Assembly: GCF_024707105.1 (NCBI RefSeq)
Contig: NZ_JANQAJ010000006.1
Span: forward strand, 124,001-188,000
From: Devosia ginsengisoli
GTDB lineage: Bacteria > Pseudomonadota > Alphaproteobacteria > Rhizobiales > Devosiaceae
Reading direction: 5' to 3'
Length of the DNA stretch: 64,000 nt
The translations under genes were made by a program, and so were the position numbers. Positions 17,766-26,117 of this stretch are shown here, in pieces. The notes below the pieces were generated by a model that was not told the DNA's origin, did no database searches, and saw only the letters and a list, made by a program, of their open reading frames with translations. Position 1 is the first letter of the stretch. Each line of letters opens with the position of its first letter.

Positions 17766-19118
17766 ATGACCAAGCTGAACAAGCGAACCGTGGATGCCAC
17801 CGATGTCAGAGCCTCTGACTATGTTCTATGGGACGACGATCTTCCAGGCTTTGGACTGCGCGTCTTCAAATCGGGAAAGCGAAGCTATGTGGTGCAGTAC
17901 CGTGCTGCCGGCCGCTCGCGTCGGGTCACGATTGGCCTGCACGGTGTCTGGACTCCAGAAGAGGCGAGGCGCGAGGCGAAAGCTTTGCTCGGCGCCGTCG
18001 CGCGGGGAGGAAACCCCGCCGAGGAGCGCAAACTCGACCGCGAGGCGATCACCGTCAAGGAACTCTGCACCCGCTACCTAGAAGATCTGAAAGACGGGCT
18101 CGTGCTCGGGAAGAGAGGCCGCCCGAAGAAAGCCACGACAATCTCCACCGACGTGGGGCGCATCGAGAGGCACATCGTTCCTCTGCTGGGCAGCCGGCGC
18201 GTTAGAGATTTAGCCAAGTCTGACATTACCCAGGCCATGAAGGACATCATGGCGGGGAAGACACGCGCGGACGTCAAGACTGACAAATTGCGAGGGCGCG
18301 CAATTGTCCGCGGTGGTGCCGGCACGGCAGCCCGGACGATCGGTCTCTTCGGCGGCATTCTTACCTATGCGGTCGAACTCGGTATCATCGATAAGAATCC
18401 CGTGCACGGCGTTCGCAAGCCGAAGGATCAGGTCAACGCTCGCCGTCTCAGCGAGCAGGAGTATCGTACGCTCGGCGATATCCTGCGGAAGGCCACCGAG
18501 GACGGGCAATACGACACCACCGCAGAAATCATCCGGGTGATCGCTCTGACCGGGTGCCGGCGCAGCGAGGTCATCGGTCTACAGTGCGGCGAAGTCGATG
18601 CTGAAGGCAGTTGCTTGCGCTTGACAGACAGCAAGGAGGGCGCATCGGTGCGTCCAATCGGTCTGCCGGTACTGGAGTATCTCGAGAGCCGCCGCAATGA
18701 GGAACAAGGTGCCGAGGATTATGTGTTTCCCGGCTGGCAGGATGACACCCCATTCGGAGCCTTCCCTAGACAGTGGACGAAGCTGTTCAAGGATACCGAT
18801 CTGGCCGGCATTACGCCGCATGTTCTGCGGCACAGCTTTGCCAGTATCGGCAATGATCTGGGGTTCACCGAGGCGACGATCGCGGCCCTGGTCGGACATT
18901 CTCGAGGCACCATAACAAGCCGATACATTCACACGGTGGACACCGCACTCATCATGGCGGCCGACAGTATCGCTGGCTACATCCAAGGCCTGCTGGACGG
19001 CGTGGCATTCACTCACACTGCATATGCGTTGGATCGGAACTCCCGGAAGTCGGCACTTGCTCATTTCCTAGGAAAACCGACACAGAAAGTAAGGAATGCT
19101 GAGCGATCCGCAGCGTGA
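17766..19118 (+). CDS. tyrosine recombinase (phage-type integrase)
   Basis: This 450-residue integrase of the P4/DUF4102-type layout has an N-terminal arm-binding domain (LWDDDLPGFGLRVFKSGKRS), a core-binding SAM-like domain near residues 95-210 and a C-terminal catalytic domain. Catalytic residues visible are Arg in LTGCRRSEV, His and Arg in HVLRHSFASIGND, His in ALVGHSRG and the nucleophile Tyr in TSRYIHTV. It starts 180 bp from the left tRNA fragment and presumably catalyses integration into the tRNA-Arg anticodon region. The sequence appears complete. An excisionase was not found. Confidence 0.95.
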   Translation: MTKLNKRTVDATDVRASDYVLWDDDLPGFGLRVFKSGKRSYVVQYRAAGRSRRVTIGLHGVWTPEEARREAKALLGAVARGGNPAEERKLDREAITVKELCTRYLEDLKDGLVLGKRGRPKKATTISTDVGRIERHIVPLLGSRRVRDLAKSDITQAMKDIMAGKTRADVKTDKLRGRAIVRGGAGTAARTIGLFGGILTYAVELGIIDKNPVHGVRKPKDQVNARRLSEQEYRTLGDILRKATEDGQYDTTAEIIRVIALTGCRRSEVIGLQCGEVDAEGSCLRLTDSKEGASVRPIGLPVLEYLESRRNEEQGAEDYVFPGWQDDTPFGAFPRQWTKLFKDTDLAGITPHVLRHSFASIGNDLGFTEATIAALVGHSRGTITSRYIHTVDTALIMAADSIAGYIQGLLDGVAFTHTAYALDRNSRKSALAHFLGKPTQKVRNAERSAA

Positions 19119-19384
19119 TCGAACGTCGGCTTCGCGTGTTCAAAGCCGCCGAGCAGCTACGCGCCCCAAAACGGCCGTTGCGGCAACGTTTTCGGTTTCC
19201 CGTTAGCTGCCACTCCGGTGGCGGTCGACCGGTGTCGTCTCGGGGGTGGTTTTCAGACAGTCAGCTTCTGGACCAGCCGATCTGAAAGCTGACATGCTCT
19301 AGCTGGCGAGCGCAATGGCGGGTCAACAGGATCGCAACTGTTGGACGTAGCGCCATCTCTCATCAGGACGTACCCCCACTGGCC

Positions 19385-19732
19385 TCAAGGCTCCAATGTC
19401 TTGAGGTAAGCAACGATAGCTGCAGCCTGGTCAGGGTCAAACTCGAACTGCGGCATTTCGGGATGGGCTGTAACGATCCCTTCGACAAGCGCTTCGCTCA
19501 GGAACTCCACGTCGTAGCGCAGATGAAGGTCACGAAACCGTGGCGCGATATTCAGGGGGCTTTCGCCATTGGTTCCGATCGCATGACAATCGGCACAGTA
19601 CATCGTCACCAACGCCCGGCCGTCTTCAACTCGATCGAATGCCTGTGCGACGACGCAACCGGCAAAGAACAGCCAAAGCGGGACAAAAACACGCAGTGCG
19701 GTGTCGGTAGTCGCACGTCCTCTATCGGTCAT
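19385..19732 (-). CDS. class I cytochrome c, exported
   Basis: This 115-residue protein has an N-terminal hydrophobic segment (VFVPLWLFFAGCVVAQA), acting as a signal peptide or anchor, and one cytochrome c domain with the haem motif CADCH and a likely Met ligand in HPEMPQFEF. It starts on an ATGA overlap with the SDR gene, so the dehydrogenase and the cytochrome are coupled. A periplasmic electron carrier to or from the cbb3 oxidase is plausible. A FNR box heads this two-gene operon. Confidence 0.9.
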   Translation of the reverse strand: MTDRGRATTDTALRVFVPLWLFFAGCVVAQAFDRVEDGRALVTMYCADCHAIGTNGESPLNIAPRFRDLHLRYDVEFLSEALVEGIVTAHPEMPQFEFDPDQAAAIVAYLKTLEP

Positions 19733-20484
19733 GCCGCGCTCCAGCCCATATCCACCGGCAGCACCGCGCCATTGAGGTGACGGGCCTCGTCGGAGGCGAG
19801 AAACAGAACGGCATTGGCGATGTCGGCCGGTTCAAGCATACCCGGATTGCTGGCCTGATAAGCACCCAATCGCCCGAGCCCAGCCTGGTCGAGCGCGTGC
19901 CCCTCGACGCTATCCATGATGTTGGTGCTGACGCCGCCCACTGCTAGCGCATTGCAGCGCAGTCCAAGCTTAGCATATTGAAACGCTGTACTCTTGGTCA
20001 GGCCGATAAGCGCGTGCTTGGAGGCGGTATAGGCCGCGCCCGCTGCGCCGCCACCTGTAGCGGCCACGGATGCGATATTGACGATTGAGCCGCCTCCCAG
20101 TTCCAGCATCAGCGGAACCGCTCGTCGCATGGCATACATAGGCCCGTCGACATTGACCGCCATGCAGCGGCGCCATGTCGCGTTGTCGACGTCGGCAACG
20201 GACTGGAACAGGTCCATCACGCCGGCATTGTTGACCAGAATGTCGACGCGCCCAAATTCGGCTGCTGCACGATCGATCATCGCAACGCAGTCTGCCTCCT
20301 TGGACACATCACCCGTCATGCCAATGATGGCGCCTCCGATGTCGCTCACTGCCGCCGCGATGGCGTCGGCATGCCAGTCTAGGGCAACAACCTTTGCCCC
20401 TTCCGCCACGAACCGGCGGGCAATGGCCAAACCGATGCCTGAGCCAGCTCCCGTGACGACCGCAACCTTGTCCTGTATACGCAT
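19729..20484 (-). CDS. short-chain dehydrogenase/reductase
   Basis: This 251-residue classical SDR has cofactor motif TGAGSGIG near residues 12-19, an acidic residue after strand 2 (VVALDWHAD) suggesting NAD preference, NNAG, catalytic Ser in VNIASVAATGGG and YTASK. The ATG at 20484 has GGAGG just upstream and is preferred to the GTG two codons earlier. The substrate cannot be told from sequence. It is translationally coupled to a cytochrome c and lies below a perfect FNR box, which suggests use under low oxygen. Confidence 0.9.
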   Translation of the reverse strand: MRIQDKVAVVTGAGSGIGLAIARRFVAEGAKVVALDWHADAIAAAVSDIGGAIIGMTGDVSKEADCVAMIDRAAAEFGRVDILVNNAGVMDLFQSVADVDNATWRRCMAVNVDGPMYAMRRAVPLMLELGGGSIVNIASVAATGGGAAGAAYTASKHALIGLTKSTAFQYAKLGLRCNALAVGGVSTNIMDSVEGHALDQAGLGRLGAYQASNPGMLEPADIANAVLFLASDEARHLNGAVLPVDMGWSAA

Positions 20485-20532
20485 GACCACCTCCGTTTAA
20501 GCCTCAGTCTACGCCTGTTCAACCGTCACGCG

Positions 20533-20546
20533 TTGATCGAGATCAA
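20533..20546 (-). promoter_or_regulatory. perfect FNR/FixK box
   Basis: TTGAT-CGAG-ATCAA matches the FNR/FixK consensus with no mismatch and is a perfect dyad. It lies 49 bp upstream of the SDR ATG and is outside the ATPase gene that ends at 20635. It should place the island-borne SDR-cytochrome c operon under the same oxygen regulon as the host cbb3 locus. FNR-family binding is known for this motif; use here is inferred. Confidence 0.8.
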
Positions 20547-20634
20547 CCGACCTCCGCGCTATCCGGCGCTAACCCCGAAGATCCGACACATGCTGTGGAC
20601 TTCAGGATGCGAAAAGCGGCTCATCACTATCCTC

Positions 20635-22521
20635 CTAGGACGCGGTAGCAATATCTGGCGTGGGAAGCGCATGTGGTTTGATCCGCAACGCTCGCAGGGC
20701 ATTGAGAATGACGGCGACGTCTATGGCCTCCTGCAGCAGCGCCCCCTGGACTGGCGTCAGGTAGCCAAGCGCCGCAGCGATCATGCCTGCGACCGACAGG
20801 CCGATGCCGACAGCAACGCTCTGCAGCGCAATCCGCCGCGCGCCTTGCGCTATTTCGATCCCGGGCAGCAGGCGATCGAGGTGATCGACCAGCAGGACGA
20901 CATCGGCTGCCTCTGCAGAGGCGGCAGCGCCACGCGCGCCCATCGCCACCCCGACATCCGCCGCGGCCAGCGCCGGCGCATCATTGACGCCGTCACCCAC
21001 CATCATCACAGGAGCATGGCCTTCCCTTTCGGTCAGGATCAGCTGCACTTTCTGGTCAGGCGTCATCTGGGCGTGGACTGCATCGAGGTTCAATCCAGCC
21101 GTGATGGCGTCGGCCACAGCGCGCCGATCGCCGGTCGCCAGCATGATCCGGGATATGCCCAAGCGCCGTAGGCCTGCCAGCAGCCCTTGCGTTCCCGAGC
21201 GCAATGCATCGGCCATAGTGATGTGTCCGGCGAGCTTTCCGTCAATTGCCACTGCGACAAGAGCGGCGCCAGCATCGAGAATGCGGCTTTCGGGTACGGC
21301 GCTGCCAATGCGATGCGCGACAAAGCTTGCGCCGCCAACCACAACCTTGCGGCCATCAACCGTACCCTCAAGGCCTTCTCCTGGGACCTCCACAACCTCC
21401 CCGGGAATGCGCAGGACGCTTCCGCGCTCGCGCGCCGATGTCACGATGGCTTGCGCCATCGGATGTTTGGACGCCTGTTCAAGCGAAGCGGCCAGGAACA
21501 GCAGTTCTTCCTCGCGCACGCTCTCAATCGTATCGATCGAAACGATCTGGGGGCGTCCATCCGTCAGGGTGCCGGTCTTGTCCAATACCAGCGTCCGGAT
21601 GCTGGCGAGCGCTTCAAGCGGCCTGGCGCCCTTGATCAGCACGCCAAACTGCGCTGCCCGCGACAGCCCTGCCACAAGCGCCACCGGAACAGCCAAGATC
21701 AACGGGCAAGGTGTTGCGACCACAAGGACCGCCACGGCGCGTATGGGGTCGCCGGTGAACCACCACGCCAACGTTGCAAGGATCACGGTGATGAGCAGGA
21801 ACAGCAGGGAATAGCGGTCGGCGAGTCTAGCCATCGGCGCCTTTGATGCCTGGGCCGCCTCGACCAGCCGCACGATCCCGGCATAAGTGCTTTCCGAGGC
21901 GCGTCGCGTAACCCGAAGATCGAACGCCTCGCCTGCATTGGTCGAGCCGCTCATCACATTCTGGCCACGGCCAAGCCGCACCGGCATCGACTCGCCTGTC
22001 AGTGCTGACTGATCCAACATCGCCGTGCTGCTTTCAACAGCACCATCCACGGCCGCCACGTCGCCCTGTCGGATCAGGAGCAGATCGCTCGGCTCGATAG
22101 CGTCGAGCGGCACCTCTTCGAGCTTGCCGTCTCGGTGCCGGGTGGCGGTCCGTGGCACGCGGGACAGCAGCTGGCTCATTTCGCGACGGGCTCTGCCTTC
22201 CGCAAAGCTCTCGAGGAACGTGCCGCCTGAATACATCAGGGCAACGACGGCCGCCGCCAGCGTCTCACCAAAAAACAAGGCGGCCGACATTGAAAGTGCG
22301 GCCACGATATCCAAGCCCACTTCGCCCTTGGCAAGACTGCGGACGATTTCGACAAGAAGGGCTGCGAGGACAGGAACGACGCCAACGAACCACGCAATCC
22401 TGGCAAGCTCGTTGTTGCTGGCCCACATCAGACCCAAGCCTGAAACCAGCCCTGACAGGGCTACGACCAGCAGGGCAACATTCAGGCGGCTTCGCAGTGA
22501 CGGGGGCATCAGGCGTGTCAT
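20635..22521 (-). CDS. P1B-type heavy metal ATPase without HMA domain
   Basis: This 628-residue P-type ATPase has transport motif TPCPLILAVPVALVAG, phosphorylation motif LDKTGTLTDG, the HP locus in SKHPMAQAI and hinge GDGVNDAPALAAADVG. There is no N-terminal metal-binding domain. The protein starts almost directly with membrane helices. TPCP in place of CPC/SPC is a recurring variant whose metal is uncertain. It lies upstream of the SDR-cytochrome c operon in the same direction but is separated by 150 bp with its own FNR box between. It may act in metal efflux or in cytochrome or oxidase maturation. Confidence 0.9.
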   Translation of the reverse strand: MTRLMPPSLRSRLNVALLVVALSGLVSGLGLMWASNNELARIAWFVGVVPVLAALLVEIVRSLAKGEVGLDIVAALSMSAALFFGETLAAAVVALMYSGGTFLESFAEGRARREMSQLLSRVPRTATRHRDGKLEEVPLDAIEPSDLLLIRQGDVAAVDGAVESSTAMLDQSALTGESMPVRLGRGQNVMSGSTNAGEAFDLRVTRRASESTYAGIVRLVEAAQASKAPMARLADRYSLLFLLITVILATLAWWFTGDPIRAVAVLVVATPCPLILAVPVALVAGLSRAAQFGVLIKGARPLEALASIRTLVLDKTGTLTDGRPQIVSIDTIESVREEELLFLAASLEQASKHPMAQAIVTSARERGSVLRIPGEVVEVPGEGLEGTVDGRKVVVGGASFVAHRIGSAVPESRILDAGAALVAVAIDGKLAGHITMADALRSGTQGLLAGLRRLGISRIMLATGDRRAVADAITAGLNLDAVHAQMTPDQKVQLILTEREGHAPVMMVGDGVNDAPALAAADVGVAMGARGAAASAEAADVVLLVDHLDRLLPGIEIAQGARRIALQSVAVGIGLSVAGMIAAALGYLTPVQGALLQEAIDVAVILNALRALRIKPHALPTPDIATAS

Positions 22522-22889
22522 TCCGGGTTCGAGTCAGGTCAGGCTTTGCAAGCACTATTCCTATCACGCTCACGCAGCTCCAGCTCGGGAAAGCAGTATC
22601 GGTGATATGAGGCACTCAGCCGCGCAAGAGGCTCGCACTGCCCCCAATGACCGCCGCCAAACGACGAAGTGTGCCTCATCTGAATGTCAGCTCTCGGGCG
22701 TACATCAGTCATCGTTGATGACCGATATGGGGTCGAGACCTGCCGATCCCCAACGCGCCCCATTCCCGCCGTTCAGAGCGCGTTTTGGGTTTCCCGAAAC
22801 CTGTAGGTCCGCTTCAGCCTCCGCTAAGGCAACAGTTGAGCTTATCTGCGCAAAGGCAAGAGCGGCGGATGCGCGCCCAATCCATCGCG
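22522..22889. other. non-coding stretch in the island
   Basis: I see no convincing gene in these 368 bp between the ATPase start and the end of the Trp-Cys repeat gene. Short open frames lack family features and plausible ribosome sites. It presumably holds the ATPase promoter. I found no clear FNR dyad here. Confidence 0.5.
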
Positions 22890-24553
22890 TTACGGCTTTA
22901 CCCAGTCGTAGAACTCGTCCGCGTAGCCGCCCAAAGCGCGCTCAAGGCATACTGCGATCATTCGCTTGCCGTCACTACGTCGAAGCTCGTCAATTTGCTC
23001 GTCCACCACGAGCTTTATGTCGGTTACGCGTCCCAAGACCGCCTCACGTGCCAGCCCCAGTTCGCTCCCAAGCCATACAGCTCTGTTGGACAGTGACTCG
23101 ATGCCATCCCTGAGCGCTGATCGCTTTTCGCGGTCCGTTTCGCTGCCCAGTACCCGCTCAAGACCGGCTATGCACCATGTTGTATCGTAGAATTCGTTGT
23201 CCGGCGCGGGCTCTGATGCGGGTGCAGGGTCGGATGCGGGCACCGACCATGAATCCACCATGGCTTGCAGGTTGTCGACATCAAGCATTGCGCCCACATC
23301 GACTGCCGCTTGCGCGCAGGATTGATAGTCATAAGACAGTCGCGACTCCCCGCATTCGTAAGGGGTCGCGAGAATTCGTAGGCGGCCTGATGGTAGGACT
23401 CCACCTCCACTTCCGCCAGCGCATCGTCGCTGAGGCCCAGCCCCTTTGCTTCGCGCAACATCCGGAAATGCAGGTCCCCGATGAGACCCTCTGCTCCCGA
23501 AACACTCAGCTTGCTGTACGCCGGCATATTGCCGTCCGTGATGTAGTGCATGGCCCCATAGCACCAGGCGTTGAAACGGAAATCGGCACTCAACGGATAG
23601 TCCCAGCCCGCTGCCGCGAGGGCGGGACGGTCCGGCGTCGACTGCGCCGGATCGGGTATATTATCGCCGATATCAGTCGGTGCCAGGCTAAGGCAGCTGA
23701 TCGGATCAGCTTCGAACTTGCCCCGGTCCCCGGACTGGGTGAAGGCTTCAACCTGGGCAAGCGCCAAGTAAAGATAGCCCATCCGCAGCATGTCATTGTC
23801 GTTGGCCGGAACGCCGAAAAACTCGAAAATCTCCGTTCGCATAAGTTCCGCCGCGCCCATTGCCACTTTCGCGTCTGCAATTTGCTCGGCGGTGCCCTCC
23901 AATTTGCCGCGCTGATCCAGAATAGTCAGCGTGTCGCCACACCACAGCCGCCGGTGCATGTTCTCGTATGGGTCGACATAAAGCGCCTTGTTGCGCATAC
24001 CGCTTAGCCCTTTGGCCATACATGCGTCATAAAGCATTCGTTCTGCGCCGGTCAGTGTGCCACCGTTCGCTCGCTCCGCGGCAGATGCAGTCTTGACCAC
24101 CATGGCCTGGTCATAGGCAATGAGCGCTGCGCCCTCGATTCCCCTCGCTTCGCCCAAGCGCTTGTAACGGGCCGCCGCATCAGCCATTGCGAACGCTGCC
24201 TGCATGCGGGCCGCATCGTCTGGATAGCCAAACCGAGACCCTTGATTGGCCATGAGATTGAAACACCAGGAATTGAATGCCAGCGGGTCGAAACCGATCT
24301 GCTCGACTGGTGGAATAGCAAGAGCGAGGTCCGTGGGCGGATTATCTGGGCCAGACATAGTCTGGCTTTCAGCCTGCGATACCTCGCTCCGGATTGGACC
24401 GGACATTTGCTGCCCCAATGCAAATCCTTCGGGAGAGACATATCCTGCACCGGATGACGGCTGGGACGGCAAAACATCGCCGGGTCCCGGCGAGGCTTCC
24501 ACCCCTGCCAGCACTGCTACAGAAAGAATGACGATCCAGGTCCACCGCTGCAT
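22890..24553 (-). pseudogene. exported protein with four Trp-Cys...Cys repeats, frameshifted as read
   Basis: The protein begins at ATG 24553 with a signal peptide or anchor (WTWIVILSVAVLAGVEA) and a Pro/Ser linker. Four helical repeats follow, each opening with a Trp-Cys pair and closing with a Cys 75-82 residues later: WC 96-97/C178, WC 204-205/C287, WC 330-331/C413 and WC 460-461/C536. Repeats 3 and 4 are joined only if one G is added to the GGGG run (plus strand CCCC at 23348-23351). The corrected length is about 554 residues. The repeats suggest an intramolecular disulfide per unit in the periplasm. I recognise no family. It precedes no gene in the same direction before the ATPase. Confidence 0.75.
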
Positions 24554-24716
24554 AACTGTTCTCAACCCCGCGAGCTTGGCAGTTACCGCTGCCCATCTCC
24601 CATGCTATCTGGCCGCTACCCTACCAACAGTACCATCCCCCGTTCGGGGGGCAGGCGAACATGGCTTCGGCAGCTTTCCGGCCACATAATCGGGACGGCG
24701 CTGGAAGAGCGTCCGG

Positions 24717-25538
24717 CTAGAGATTGGTGGCCGTCTGTGCCGACATTTTCCAGGATCCGCCTGCATCCCGGGTGAAGCAGATGCCGCTGGCATATGGCTT
24801 GCTGATCGCCACGTTTTCAAAATTGAGAAAACCCGAGCCACCGTCCGGCAGATGCACGGCGATCCAGCCTCCCGGCGCGTCGGTGGCATAATCCAGTCCG
24901 TACAGCAGGTCGGCTTTCAACATGCCTGCCGCACGCGCACCATGACTGGGCTGCACGAGCACCGCGACCGGCGCTTCGACGTAGAACAGGTTCGAGGTCT
25001 GTATATCGAGATGCTCGCCCAGGGCTATCACGGCAGCACGGTCAAACCCCCGATAGGCATAGGTGCAGATCGCACCCTCGAGCAAAGGATCGCGGCCCCA
25101 TGCCTGCCCATCGATAATCGCGGCAATGATGAAGTCCCGCTCCGCCGCGACTGCGAAGGGCGTGACGTCGCTGCCATCGAAGGGCTGCTCATAGATGCCG
25201 CCAATGTTGTCGGCCAGGGCCGTCAGGGCGAGATCAATTGTCTCGAAGGGACCGATTTGTTCCATACGCCGCGGCAGGCCCAGTTCTAGGGCGCCATCAA
25301 TGAGGGTGAGGCGTGGCGCGAGCATGGCGCCGATTGCCGGGCGGTCATCGCTGCGCGATGCCTGCAGCAAAGTCGCTGCTGCTTCGACAAGGTCGGCGGG
25401 CGGCAACACCGCTTCCTTGGGCGCCAGCGGCACGGGTGCATAGGGCTCGCCACCGAGCGCCACCATTATGAACGAGGCGGCCGCCAGGACAGTCACACCC
25501 ACGAGGAGGCGAAGTCTGGATGTGGACCGCTCTAGCAT
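24717..25538 (-). CDS. exported protein with SH3b-like C-terminal domain
   Basis: This 273-residue protein has an N-terminal signal anchor (LRLLVGVTVLAAASFIMVAL), a middle domain of unknown type and, near residues 200-250, a segment laid out like a bacterial SH3 domain (APVAVLVQPSHGARAAGMLK, then GGWIAVHLPDGGSGFLNFEN). The ATG at 25538 overlaps the end of the upstream gene and is preferred to a TTG nine codons earlier. SH3b domains often bind cell wall or protein partners. Function unknown. It is co-transcribed with the small exported protein upstream. Confidence 0.75.
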   Translation of the reverse strand: MLERSTSRLRLLVGVTVLAAASFIMVALGGEPYAPVPLAPKEAVLPPADLVEAAATLLQASRSDDRPAIGAMLAPRLTLIDGALELGLPRRMEQIGPFETIDLALTALADNIGGIYEQPFDGSDVTPFAVAAERDFIIAAIIDGQAWGRDPLLEGAICTYAYRGFDRAAVIALGEHLDIQTSNLFYVEAPVAVLVQPSHGARAAGMLKADLLYGLDYATDAPGGWIAVHLPDGGSGFLNFENVAISKPYASGICFTRDAGGSWKMSAQTATNL

Positions 25539-25987
25539 CTGCGAAACACCATTGGGCTCCCCCAACGAGCCTTTCCCGTTGCCAGGTCAACGGAATAGAC
25601 AAAGAACTCATCCTTGCTGACCCAGACGGCGATGCTGCTCTCGCCCCATTCGGGTAGCCAGGTCGTCCGCCCCGAAAAGGACATGAGCTCGAACTCGGTC
25701 TCAATGCCGGATGAGGACTTGTATGAAAGCTTGTCGGCTCCATTAGCCGTCAACTCAACCGCCGAGGAGCAATCGACAACTGGCTCTCCGTTTATGGTGC
25801 CGGTGCCTTCGGGAAAACCCAGCCACCAGCGACCGGAAAAAGGCTCTGCGACCCCATTGGGGATCTCCGGCACGCCCTCTCGAGGGAACTCCATCGCTTC
25901 AGGCGCCGGCGCCAGAATGATGATGGCAAGACAACTCAACAACAAACCAAAAAGAAATTTCCTGGACAACTTCGCTATTGTTCGCAC
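25532..25987 (-). CDS. small exported protein of unknown function
   Basis: This 151-residue protein starts at a GTG at 25987 with GGGAG about 9 nt upstream. It begins with a clear signal peptide (RKFLFGLLLSCLAIIILAPA followed by PEA). The mature part is Trp-rich (GRWWLGFPEG, TTWLPEWGE, EFFVYSVDLATGKARWGSP) and looks like a small beta-rich domain. Its last bases overlap the next gene. It diverges from the sensor kinase gene at 26118. I recognise no family. Confidence 0.7.
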   Translation of the reverse strand: MRTIAKLSRKFLFGLLLSCLAIIILAPAPEAMEFPREGVPEIPNGVAEPFSGRWWLGFPEGTGTINGEPVVDCSSAVELTANGADKLSYKSSSGIETEFELMSFSGRTTWLPEWGESSIAVWVSKDEFFVYSVDLATGKARWGSPMVFRRC

Positions 25988-26117
25988 GTAACAATCTCCC
26001 GAGACGTCCTGACTTCGATTGATTACCGACAAGGTTCTATACAGTTCGCCCGCTGCGTGGCATCCCCGGTTCAGAGGATTACGGAGGGGCAACGGGAATG
26101 GCAGGATCGCTCTGAAA

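Noticed and set aside
20635..22521. Second ccoI or CopA-type ATPase for oxidase assembly
   Set aside because: It lacks the HMA domain and the CPC motif of CcoI, having TPCP instead, so the copper assignment is not supported.
22539..22763. Short open frame upstream of the ATPase
   Set aside because: There is no family feature or credible ribosome site. Composition looks non-coding.
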